From Muribaculaceae bacterium (lineage in GTDB: Bacteria; Bacteroidota; Bacteroidia; Bacteroidales; Muribaculaceae), in assembly GCA_029056365.1 (NCBI GenBank), contig JAIDBM010000246.1, positions 1 through 9,436 of the forward strand: DNA of 9,436 nucleotides, in the 5' to 3' direction. The number at the start of each line of letters is the position of its first letter. The stretch's first letter is position 1. The position numbers and the translations under genes are program-made. Below are positions 1-5,690 of this stretch, one piece after another. The notes below the pieces were generated by a model. That model was given only the letters and a program-made list of their open reading frames with translations. It had not been told where the DNA came from and did no database searches.

Positions 1-98
1 CCCCGCGCCCTCTTTTATCTTAACTGTACTTGCGTGCTGCTTGATCATCACTGTAGTAGCTGGAGGTTGTATCCTCCGTGTCGTTGCTGGTTGTTTTA
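1..98 (-). pseudogene. Continuation of the pseudouridine-synthase-like gene, split over three frames
   Basis: Downstream of the TAA at 96-98 the same frame still encodes the repeat pattern (NNQQRHGGYN, positions 95-66). A shift near 65-67 then gives SSYYSDDQAARKYS (64-23), and a second shift near 22-23 gives KIKEGAG (21-1), open to the window edge. One substitution (a TAC- or TAT-type Tyr codon to TAA), one extra C and one extra T would explain all three and restore one continuous frame into the missing catalytic part. The KYS-type sequence just after the repeats resembles, from memory, the junction before the S4 domain in Bacteroides homologues. These could be sequence errors at a contig end or genuine inactivation; the window cannot tell which. 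Confidence 0.4.
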
Positions 99-262
99 TC
101 CTCCCTGACGGTTCTGGTCGTTGTATCCGCCCTGGTGGTTCTGGCTGTATCCTCCCTGACGGTTCTGGTTGTTATATCCGCCCTGGCGGTTCTGGTTGTA
201 TCCTCCCTGACGGTTGTTATATCCTCCCTGACGGTTGTTATATCCTCCCTGACGGTTGTTAT
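62..262 (-). repeat. In-frame tandem repeat array of 21-, 24- and 27-bp units (GGY-N/Q/R coding)
   Basis: Three perfect tandem copies of a 21-bp unit lie at 199-219, 220-240 and 241-261; each encodes NNRQGGY on the minus strand. Between 99 and 198 there are alternating 27- and 24-bp variants that insert Asp-Gln-Asn, Gln-Asn or similar into the same unit. More degenerate RPYGQNRPQGGYN-type units continue to about 500. All unit lengths are multiples of three, so gain or loss of copies changes protein length without changing frame. Confidence 0.85.
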
Positions 263-704
263 ATCCATCCTGCGGTCTGTTCTGGCCGTATGGACGTGGC
301 TGATATTGGCGCGGCTGGTATCCGCTCTGATATTGCTGGGTTCCGTCGTTTTCGGCCGGGTTTTCGCCGGCTGTTTCCGCGTTGTGATAGTTGCGGGGCT
401 GATAGCCGCCTTCGTTTTGAGAACGGTTGTAGTTGTTATATCCGCCTTGACGGTTATATCCGCCCTGCGGCCTGTTCTGTCCATAAGGACGCGGCTGGTA
501 CGGACGCGGCTGATAGGGCCGCTGGGTGCCATCTGATTCGGCGTTGTCGGTCTGGGGTCTGCTGAAGTTTACACGTTCGTAACGCTGGGGAGCGGCTTCG
601 TGACTGTTGTCTGCAGCCGATGGAGCGTGGGAAATTCTGGGACGTTTCGGTTTTTTTTCGGCTCCGCCATCAGGTTGCTGGGAGCTGTTGTTGATGCTGT
701 CCAT
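96..704 (-). CDS. Repetitive N-terminal arm of a probable RluB-family rRNA pseudouridine synthase (3' part broken or off-window)
   Basis: The reading frame gives 202 residues with no folded domain. A charged N-terminus (KKPKRPRISHAPS, about residues 18-30) is followed from about residue 62 by Arg/Gly/Tyr/Gln/Asn-rich repeats: RPYQPRPYGQNRPQGGYN blocks, then GGYNNRQ and GGYNNQNRQ units to the end. Bacteroidetes RluB-type pseudouridine synthases (16S/23S uridine isomerisation in the cytoplasm) commonly carry such an arm ahead of the S4 and catalytic domains; that is family knowledge from memory, and no catalytic sequence is visible here. The ATG at 704 is preceded by a long leader and the promoter at 852-882, with no Shine-Dalgarno. 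The frame stops at TAA 96-98, but repeat-like coding continues to the window edge in shifted frames, so 96 is probably not the natural end. Alternative: another RGG/RGY-rich RNA-binding protein. The ORF is certain; the family is moderately supported. Confidence 0.6.
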   Translation of the reverse strand: MDSINNSSQQPDGGAEKKPKRPRISHAPSAADNSHEAAPQRYERVNFSRPQTDNAESDGTQRPYQPRPYQPRPYGQNRPQGGYNRQGGYNNYNRSQNEGGYQPRNYHNAETAGENPAENDGTQQYQSGYQPRQYQPRPYGQNRPQDGYNNRQGGYNNRQGGYNNRQGGYNQNRQGGYNNQNRQGGYSQNHQGGYNDQNRQGG

Positions 705-851
705 GATAGTTGTAGTGTTTGAGTAGCGTGGAGAATTTGCAGTGATTTGTACTAAGGGAATTATTGCTTGGCGTCACCTCTCGGCGGCACAATAGTTAAA
801 ACGATTCTGTTTGTTCTTATGTTGTTGATGAGTAAGAGAATTTTTCGCGTA

Positions 852-882
852 CAAAGGTAACGAAATAATTTTAGAAATCAAA
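852..882 (-). promoter_or_regulatory. Bacteroidetes-type promoter for the pseudouridine-synthase-like gene
   Basis: Read on the minus strand, TTTG (882-879) and TACCTTTG (859-852) are separated by 19 bp. They match the known Bacteroidetes primary sigma-factor consensus TTTG at -33 and TAnnTTTG at -7. The inferred transcription start is near 846, which gives a leader of roughly 140 nt before the ATG at 704. The rest of the 705-936 gap holds only the nagB terminator, and I see no riboswitch in the leader. The -33 TTTG falls in the T-tract of that terminator. Confidence 0.65.
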
Positions 883-917
883 AAAAAAGCTCCGCAATTG
901 CGTGATTGCGGAGTTTT
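881..917 (-). terminator. Rho-independent terminator of nagB
   Basis: The arms 890-898 (ctccgcaat) and 905-913 (attgcggag) form a perfect 9-bp stem with a 6-nt loop. On the minus strand the stem is followed by GC and a run of Ts (888-880). It starts about 20 bp past the nagB stop codon at 937-939. On the plus strand the stem is followed by only four Ts, so it may also stop transcripts from the other side weakly. Confidence 0.8.
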
Positions 918-936
918 GTGTTATCTTCGGGGAAAA

Positions 937-1731
937 TCAGAGGCGCTGTGCTCCTTCTATGTCGCGGAAATAACGGTAGGTTGAAAGTTTAAGCTCGTCG
1001 CAGGCGTCTTCGTCGGCAACGATTATGGCGTGCGGATGCAGCTGAAGGGCCGATATGGTCCACATCTGGCTGATGCCTCCTTCTACGCCGTGTTTCAGGG
1101 CCCGGGCTTTGTTGTGTCCGTTTACGAGCAGCATCACGCTGCGGGCGTCCATCACGGTGCCGACACCGACGGTAAGGGCGGTCTTGGGCACTGCATTGAG
1201 GTCGCCGCCGAAGAAACGTGAGTTGGCTATCACGGTGTCGTGGGTGAGGGTTTTCTGGCGTGTGCGCGATGTGAGCGATGACCCCGGCTCGTTGAAGGCT
1301 ATGTGTCCGTCGGGTCCTACTCCGCCCATGAACAGATCGATGCCTCCGTAGCTTTTTATTTTGTCTTCGAAGCGCTGGCATTCGGCTGTAACGTCGGCTG
1401 CGTTGCCATCGAGGATGTTCACGTTTTCAGCCGGTATGTCGATATGGCTGAAGAAGTTGTTCCACATGAAGCTGTGGTAGCTTTCGGGGTGTTCCTGCGG
1501 AAGTCCGCAGTATTCGTCCATGTTGAATGTCACCACGTTGGCGAATGACACTTTTCCCTGACGGTAAAGCTCGATAAGTGCGCGGTACATTCCAAGGGGA
1601 GATGAGCCGGTGGGACATCCGAGAACAAACGGCTTTTCGGGAGTCGGTTTCGCTTCGTTGATACGGGAAGCCACATATTCTGCGGCCCATTGCGACAGTT
1701 TGTCGTAGTTTTCCTGAATTATAAGTCGCAT
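937..1731 (-). CDS. nagB: Glucosamine-6-phosphate deaminase
   Basis: This cytoplasmic enzyme converts glucosamine 6-phosphate to fructose 6-phosphate and ammonia, feeding GlcNAc or amino-sugar carbon into glycolysis. The 264 residues align closely with the E. coli protein (266 residues) in matching register: FNMDEY with catalytic Asp72 and GPDGHIAFNE with Asp141, His143 and Glu148. The GlcNAc6P allosteric-site residues of the E. coli enzyme are also kept (Ser151, Arg158, Lys160, Tyr254), so allosteric activation is plausible. I chose Met at 1731 (MRLIIQENYD, matching the E. coli start) over an in-frame ATG at 1773, because the -7 element at 1762-1769 would put the transcript start downstream of 1773. 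It is a single-gene unit with its own terminator; no nagA or transporter lies beside it. Confidence 0.96.
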   Translation of the reverse strand: MRLIIQENYDKLSQWAAEYVASRINEAKPTPEKPFVLGCPTGSSPLGMYRALIELYRQGKVSFANVVTFNMDEYCGLPQEHPESYHSFMWNNFFSHIDIPAENVNILDGNAADVTAECQRFEDKIKSYGGIDLFMGGVGPDGHIAFNEPGSSLTSRTRQKTLTHDTVIANSRFFGGDLNAVPKTALTVGVGTVMDARSVMLLVNGHNKARALKHGVEGGISQMWTISALQLHPHAIIVADEDACDELKLSTYRYFRDIEGAQRL

Positions 1732-1761
1732 AGTTGTTGTGAGGTATTTGTGTTTGAGCCG

Positions 1762-1769
1762 CAAAGTTA
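1762..1769 (-). promoter_or_regulatory. -7 promoter element of nagB
   Basis: On the minus strand this reads TAACTTTG, a full match to TAnnTTTG. It places the start of transcription near 1757, about 26 nt before the ATG at 1731. No convincing TTTG is found 19-21 bp upstream (the spot holds ATGG or CATG), which could mean weak or activator-dependent expression. Confidence 0.5.
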
Positions 1770-1827
1770 GCAAAAAAAAATGATATATCCATGTATTGCA
1801 GGAACTTTGTGTGCTGTGACGCGTTGT

Positions 1828-1855
1828 AAATTGAAAATGTAAAATTGAAAATGTA
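1828..1855 (+). repeat. Two tandem 14-bp repeats upstream of the small ORF
   Basis: The sequence aaattgaaaatgta occurs twice back to back (1828-1841 and 1842-1855), ending three bases before the ATG at 1859. It occupies the leader of the plus-strand small ORF within the nagB divergent region. Function is unknown; it may be simple slippage in AT-rich DNA. Confidence 0.75.
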
Positions 1856-1858
1856 AAT

Positions 1859-2113
1859 ATGAACGACCGATTGAGTTATGACCGTAGGGAGGAACTCCCG
1901 GATTCGGTGTTCGGCCTGCCTGAACGCCGGGAGTATCCGATGCCTGATGCCGCGCATGTGCGTGCGGCCGAGGCTTATTTCAGGTATTGTCCGGAGAATC
2001 TCCGGGAACGTCTTGCCGAAGCTATATTGTCGCGTGCGGCCGAATATGGGGTTGATGTCAGGTCGCCCGAGATTCTTGCATATGCGGCGAAAAAGAGCGG
2101 CGGCCGGCAATGA
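1859..2113 (+). CDS. Small hypothetical protein with a phage-structural-like FGLP/YPMPD/HV motif
   Basis: The 84-residue product is charged and soluble, with no signal peptide or membrane segment. Residues about 14-31 read LPDSVFGLPERREYPMPD, followed by HVRAAEAYFRYCPENLRERLAEAILSRAAEYGVDV, likely two amphipathic helices. From memory, the pattern FGLP-x-R/K-x-YP-P/M-PD-x-x-HV-x-x-A-x-x-(Y/F)F occurs in small proteins and tails linked to phage capsid or prohead genes (DUF6582-like). No phage genes are nearby, so I infer only a shared fold or an orphan. It is the only plus-strand gene, divergent from nagB and convergent with the amylase. GAACTTTG at 1802-1809 is one base off a -7 element, without a good -33. 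The last codons lie over the amylase terminator. I consider it a real gene, function unknown. Confidence 0.65.
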   Translation: MNDRLSYDRREELPDSVFGLPERREYPMPDAAHVRAAEAYFRYCPENLRERLAEAILSRAAEYGVDVRSPEILAYAAKKSGGRQ

Positions 2114-2126
2114 GCCGGACCGCCGC
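2090..2126 (-). terminator. Terminator of the amylase gene, embedded in the convergent ORF
   Basis: The arms 2097-2108 and 2114-2126 (gcggcggccggc and gccggaccgccgc) pair over 12 bp with a single bulged base and a 5-nt loop. Read on the minus strand, the GC-rich stem is followed by TCTTTTTC (2096-2089), a proper U-tract. It lies 55 bp past the amylase stop at 2181. On the plus strand no T-run follows, so it works in the amylase direction. The TGA of the small ORF (2111-2113) sits in the loop. Confidence 0.75.
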
Positions 2127-2180
2127 AATGTGATAGAATGAAAACAGTTGAAAATATGTGAGTTGCTGCTTGCTTATGTG

Positions 2181-5100
2181 TCAGCGGATGTATATTTTCT
2201 GAATTTTGCTTCCGCGCCGCATTATGTAGAATCCGTTCGACGGATTGTCTACTCGCATGCCCTGCATGTTGTAGTATTCGGCGGGTGCTTCGCTGTCGTC
2301 GGAAGTCACATTGTCGAGCGCCGTTGTGAACACGCCTCCGTCGGTGACATTGCGGTTGCCGGTGCCTTTGTAGATGTGGTAGGCTTCGGGTTCGACATCG
2401 TTGGTCTGGTCGCCTGCGCCATTGTTGAACACAACTCCGGTAGTGCCTTCGGGCAGAGTGTAGTACCATATGTTGCCGTTGCCTTTGTTCATGTCGGAGC
2501 CAGGCCATTCTGTGGCCGATTCTCCGCCCCAGTAGTGGATTTTCACTGTGCTCCAGTTGGTTACCGAGTTGTCGTAATATACTACGAAGCCGGTAGGCTG
2601 GGGAGCCTTTTCGATTTTTTTGTAGGTTACGGCTCCGGTGCGGGTTTCACCGTTGCCGCTTGCGCTCCAGCTTACGGTCACAGTCTCGCCGATGGCCATG
2701 TTCTCGCCAAGGGTGAAGGTGGCTCCGGTGCTGCTGATTTCGGTCTGATTGCCATCGCCGATTCTGTACCATGCGGAGCTTGCGTTGCGAACTGTGGCGG
2801 TTACTGTGATTTTGTCGGTGAATTCACCGCCGTTGGGCGAGAATCTTACAGTAGGAGCCGGAGTGATGTCAACTTCCTCCTGAGTGTACTGGTTTCCGCC
2901 TGTGTAAGTGAAGAAGCTGTCGGATGTTATGCCGGTTATATCGCCGGTTTTTCCATCGCCTTTGTTGAAAATCACGTTCACCGATTCCATGTCGTCGAAT
3001 GTAACGTAGTACCAGTCGTCGCCGGCAACCGAGGTTGTTTCGGCGAGTGTTTTGCCGGGCCATGCTCCGCATGGTTCCACATTGGCGCCGCTGCCGTTCT
3101 TGCCCCAGGCATAGATGTTGATGCCGTCGGTGCCTTTTACATATACGGTAATGGAGGCGTTCGGGTCAACTTTTTTGTAGGTTACTTTTCCGGATGCGGT
3201 TTTGCCTTCGTTGCCAGTCGCGCCCCAGCTTACGGTAACGCTTTCACCGTAGTTCATGTTGCGGCCTATCTCAAATGTGCTTGACGCACCCTTGGCGAGA
3301 TTCACTTTCTGCCCTCCGGCTATCTGATACCAGCCGGAAGTGGCATCGTCGGAGAGGGTGGCGTTCACAGAGAGAGTCTCGGTGCGGAAGGTGCCGCTTC
3401 CGGGATTGAATTTCACCGACAGGATGCTTGGCGCGGGAGCGTCTTCGGCGGTGTAGTAGTGGTCGGTGCCGGGGTCTTCGAATGTTACGGCACCGCCGTG
3501 TGCAACAGGCGATGTGGCGTAGATGTATTTGCCGTCTTCGCCTACTTTGCCGCCTGTCCAGCCTTTTACAAGAACACGCAGCTGGCCCTGTGTGGCCGGA
3601 GCGTCGACGGTGATAGTTCCGCCGCCGTTATAGCTTTTGCCTGTGACGAGGTCGACATAAGTACCCGCCGGAACATTGGTGAATGTGGCGCCGCCGTTTA
3701 CAGCCACGAGAGCATAGCTGTCTTTGTAGGCACGCTTGAAAGCGAATCCGCCTTTGGCCGAGCATCCGTCGAAGGTGTACTGGCCTTTTCGCAAGGCGGG
3801 CACTGCGGCACGTATCTGGTTCAGTCGGCGGATGTGCTGGGCGAGGTCGGCGTTCAGAGTTTTTGCCACATTGCCGCTGGCTGTGTATGTTCCGAAGTCG
3901 GTTGCGTTTACAGTTCCTTCAAGGTATGCGCCGTAGTATGCGCGGCCCGATTCGTGCAGGGCGAGCAGGGTTCCTTTGTCGATGGTTTTTCCTTTCTGGA
4001 ATTCCACTTCCGAACCGTAATATATACAGGGAATGCCACGGAAGGAGAACATCAGCGACAGGTTTTCGGCCCACTGTGCAGTGCCGCCGTTGAAGCGTAC
4101 GCCATCGTTGGGTCCGGGACAGTAGTCGTGAGAGTCGACATATACCACGTTCCATGACGCATCGTTGTAGAAATGGTCGCCTTCTTTGGCTATTTTCACG
4201 GCCTCGCCGGCGTTGTTGAAGTTATAGTGCATCGGGAAGTCGATTACATTGAAGCCCGATGCATCGGAGTAGTCGGGTTCGTGCCATGCGCCGTTTTTCA
4301 TGAACACGTTGTCGGAATTGTGTACGGTTCCGGGGTCTTTGGCGCAAGTGAGCATGTTTCCTAACGGCGCGGCTCCTTCGGGCACGTTCTGCATGGCCCA
4401 CCAGTCGGCGGTGTATCCTTTCCATTCGTTAACGAGGGCAGGGTCGGATTTCCAAGTATAGTAGTGGCTTGAAAGCAGGTGCTGGTCGCGGTAAATCACA
4501 CCGCCGAAGCGGGCGCAGCATTCACCGAACATGTAGAACGGGGCCTGGTTGAGCCGCTTGCTCTTGTATTTTTCTCCGAGTTCGATGAAGCGGGGAATGA
4601 ATGCCGCGTTGAATGTAAGCGGAGCTATGTGTCCGGTAGTGTCGATACGGAAACCGTCGACTCCCATTTCTATGAATTTGCCGTAGCATTCCACCAGATA
4701 CTCCACTACCGCCGGGTTTTCGGTATTCAGGTCCACGCAGTCACCGGCAATCTGGCCCCACCAGCGTGTTGGGTCGTCCCAGTTCCAGGCATTTGCCACA
4801 TGATGCCAGTAGTTTTTGTCGTCGTGGTTCTGTCCGTCGGTGTTCTTCATATATTTGAAGCGTTCGGAATACTGTGTTTTTTCACCTGCATTGGGCAGAT
4901 TCCAGTATGCCTGGCCTCCGAGGCGGTCTTCATCGGGAATAAGGCAGCTTGTGATATTTGCCTGTGTCTTTATGTTCTGGTCGCGGTCGAACAGATGGCA
5001 AAGTCGGTTTTCACCGAAGTTGCCTGTGTGCTGCAGCACAATGTCGAGTATTATTTTCATGCCTTTGGCATGGGCGGCATCGATAAGGTCCTGGAAATCC

Positions 5101-5504
5101 ACGTCCTCGTCGGCACCCCAGGCCTTGCGGCTTTTGTAGCGAACGTCCACCTGGCTGAAGTCCATGGCATGGTATCCGTGATAGTCGAATCCCGAACCGT
5201 TCTGAACCACCGGAGTTATCCATATAGCGGTGAATCCGAGAGCCTTGATGTAGTCGAGCTTTTCAATCAGACCTTTGAAGTCGCCTCGCCATGCGGGGTC
5301 GTTGTATTTTTTTTGATTTTCCACACCGTCCCAGCAGAACACATTGTTTGTGGGGTCGCCATCATAGAATCGCGTTGTTATGGCGAAATAGATGGTTTCA
5401 TCGCGGAAGTCGGTGCGGTTCTGGTCGAAAGCGGTTCCGGCTGATGCCGATAAAGCGCTCAACGACAAGGCGCAACCCAATGCTAACCTTGAGAAATTGT
5501 TCAT
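2181..5504 (-). CDS. Secreted GH13 alpha-amylase with duplicated Ig-like/starch-binding modules
   Basis: The predicted 1107-residue enzyme hydrolyses alpha-1,4-glucans (starch, glycogen) outside the cytoplasm. Numbered from Met 5504: signal peptide 1-22 (MNNFSRLALG..., cleavage near ASA|G); GH13 barrel about 35-550 with DYHGY (107-111), region I DIVLQH (154-159), region II GFRID with nucleophile Asp288, region III MFGE with acid/base Glu328, and region IV DSHD with Asp460; an all-beta C domain to about 648; two copies of an Ig-like domain plus CBM26-like starch-binding module (about 692-878 and 882-1051), each binding module holding a WPG motif and a VxFN(N/K)G...T-x-D stretch; and a tail ending YYNMQGMRVDNPSNGFYIMRRG, like type IX sorting signals. 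An in-frame ATG at 5585 lies within the -7 element, so I reject it. No SusC/SusD pair or regulator is adjacent. The GH13 call is very secure; exact subfamily and localisation are not. Confidence 0.93.
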   Translation of the reverse strand: MNNFSRLALGCALSLSALSASAGTAFDQNRTDFRDETIYFAITTRFYDGDPTNNVFCWDGVENQKKYNDPAWRGDFKGLIEKLDYIKALGFTAIWITPVVQNGSGFDYHGYHAMDFSQVDVRYKSRKAWGADEDVDFQDLIDAAHAKGMKIILDIVLQHTGNFGENRLCHLFDRDQNIKTQANITSCLIPDEDRLGGQAYWNLPNAGEKTQYSERFKYMKNTDGQNHDDKNYWHHVANAWNWDDPTRWWGQIAGDCVDLNTENPAVVEYLVECYGKFIEMGVDGFRIDTTGHIAPLTFNAAFIPRFIELGEKYKSKRLNQAPFYMFGECCARFGGVIYRDQHLLSSHYYTWKSDPALVNEWKGYTADWWAMQNVPEGAAPLGNMLTCAKDPGTVHNSDNVFMKNGAWHEPDYSDASGFNVIDFPMHYNFNNAGEAVKIAKEGDHFYNDASWNVVYVDSHDYCPGPNDGVRFNGGTAQWAENLSLMFSFRGIPCIYYGSEVEFQKGKTIDKGTLLALHESGRAYYGAYLEGTVNATDFGTYTASGNVAKTLNADLAQHIRRLNQIRAAVPALRKGQYTFDGCSAKGGFAFKRAYKDSYALVAVNGGATFTNVPAGTYVDLVTGKSYNGGGTITVDAPATQGQLRVLVKGWTGGKVGEDGKYIYATSPVAHGGAVTFEDPGTDHYYTAEDAPAPSILSVKFNPGSGTFRTETLSVNATLSDDATSGWYQIAGGQKVNLAKGASSTFEIGRNMNYGESVTVSWGATGNEGKTASGKVTYKKVDPNASITVYVKGTDGINIYAWGKNGSGANVEPCGAWPGKTLAETTSVAGDDWYYVTFDDMESVNVIFNKGDGKTGDITGITSDSFFTYTGGNQYTQEEVDITPAPTVRFSPNGGEFTDKITVTATVRNASSAWYRIGDGNQTEISSTGATFTLGENMAIGETVTVSWSASGNGETRTGAVTYKKIEKAPQPTGFVVYYDNSVTNWSTVKIHYWGGESATEWPGSDMNKGNGNIWYYTLPEGTTGVVFNNGAGDQTNDVEPEAYHIYKGTGNRNVTDGGVFTTALDNVTSDDSEAPAEYYNMQGMRVDNPSNGFYIMRRGSKIQKIYIR
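2352..3431 (-). repeat. Tandem duplication of Ig-like + CBM26-like module within the amylase
   Basis: Copy 1 (about 3431-2871) and copy 2 (about 2861-2352) each begin with a PAP motif. Each then runs through an Ig-like domain with a W-Y-x-I strand and a GE(S/T)VTVSW strand, ends that domain in VTYKK, and continues into a starch-binding module with a WPG motif. The copies have diverged clearly at the amino-acid level, so the duplication is old. Several binding modules in one chain usually raise affinity for insoluble or granular starch. Confidence 0.8.
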
Positions 5505-5582
5505 GATAATGATGAAAAGTAAGTAAGATGTTGTAAGTATGATAATGATGGTGCGGCATTCTCTGGGCCGCCAATTTTTTTG

Positions 5583-5590
5583 CAAATATA
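5583..5590 (-). promoter_or_regulatory. -7 promoter element of the amylase gene
   Basis: On the minus strand this reads TATATTTG, a full TAnnTTTG match. The inferred start near 5577 gives a leader of about 73 nt to the ATG at 5504. No TTTG lies at the usual -33 distance; that place falls in the left arm of the inverted repeat 5604-5647 (a TTCG occurs at 22-bp spacing). A weak -33 would fit a regulated promoter. Confidence 0.5.
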
Positions 5591-5592
5591 GT

Positions 5593-5647
5593 AAAAAAAT
5601 TGCAACAGAAGTCGAAATGTGTTTTATAACATATTTCGACTTCTGTT
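5593..5647 (-). terminator. Long hairpin after the beta-helix lipoprotein gene; terminator, possibly also an operator
   Basis: The arms 5604-5621 and 5630-5647 pair at 17 of 18 positions around an 8-nt loop (ttttataa). On the minus strand the stem is followed by GCAA and seven Ts (5599-5593), so it suits a terminator for the gene ending at 5691. The stem is long and AT-rich compared with the other terminators here and reaches into the -33 region of the amylase promoter. It could therefore also bind a regulator. Confidence 0.6.
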
Positions 5648-5690
5648 ACTGATGATTTCTGCTTCGGGTATTGTTTTTCTTTTTGATTCG

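Noticed and set aside
62..262. CRISPR-like appearance of the repeat array at the left end
   Set aside because: The units are directly adjacent with no unique spacers, and they are in-frame codons for GGYNNRQ-type peptide repeats.
1732..1773. 14-residue N-terminal extension of nagB from the ATG at 1773
   Set aside because: The NagB family starts at MRLI, which is at 1731, and the -7 element at 1762-1769 would place the transcript start after 1773.
2148..3284. Long plus-strand open frame (378 codons) opposite the amylase
   Set aside because: It is a shadow of the amylase caused by GC-biased codons. Its translation is Val/Gly/Cys-rich without a recognisable domain, and the minus-strand frame has clear GH13 and CBM motifs.
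4479..5444. Plus-strand open frame of 321 codons opposite the amylase catalytic domain
   Set aside because: It lies antisense to conserved GH13 regions I-III and has no family signature or promoter; composition is that of a shadow frame.
5466..5480. Lipobox-like LALGC in the amylase signal peptide
   Set aside because: The Cys is only at residue 11, position -3 is Ala, and the hydrophobic core continues past it to a normal ASA cleavage site; a soluble secreted protein with a C-terminal sorting tail fits better.
5505..5585. Upstream ATG of the amylase at 5585 with a hydrophobic stretch (IIIILTTSYLLFIII)
   Set aside because: It overlaps the TATATTTG element, and the ATG at 5504 gives a standard signal peptide on its own. 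The hydrophobic stretch comes from AT-rich leader DNA.
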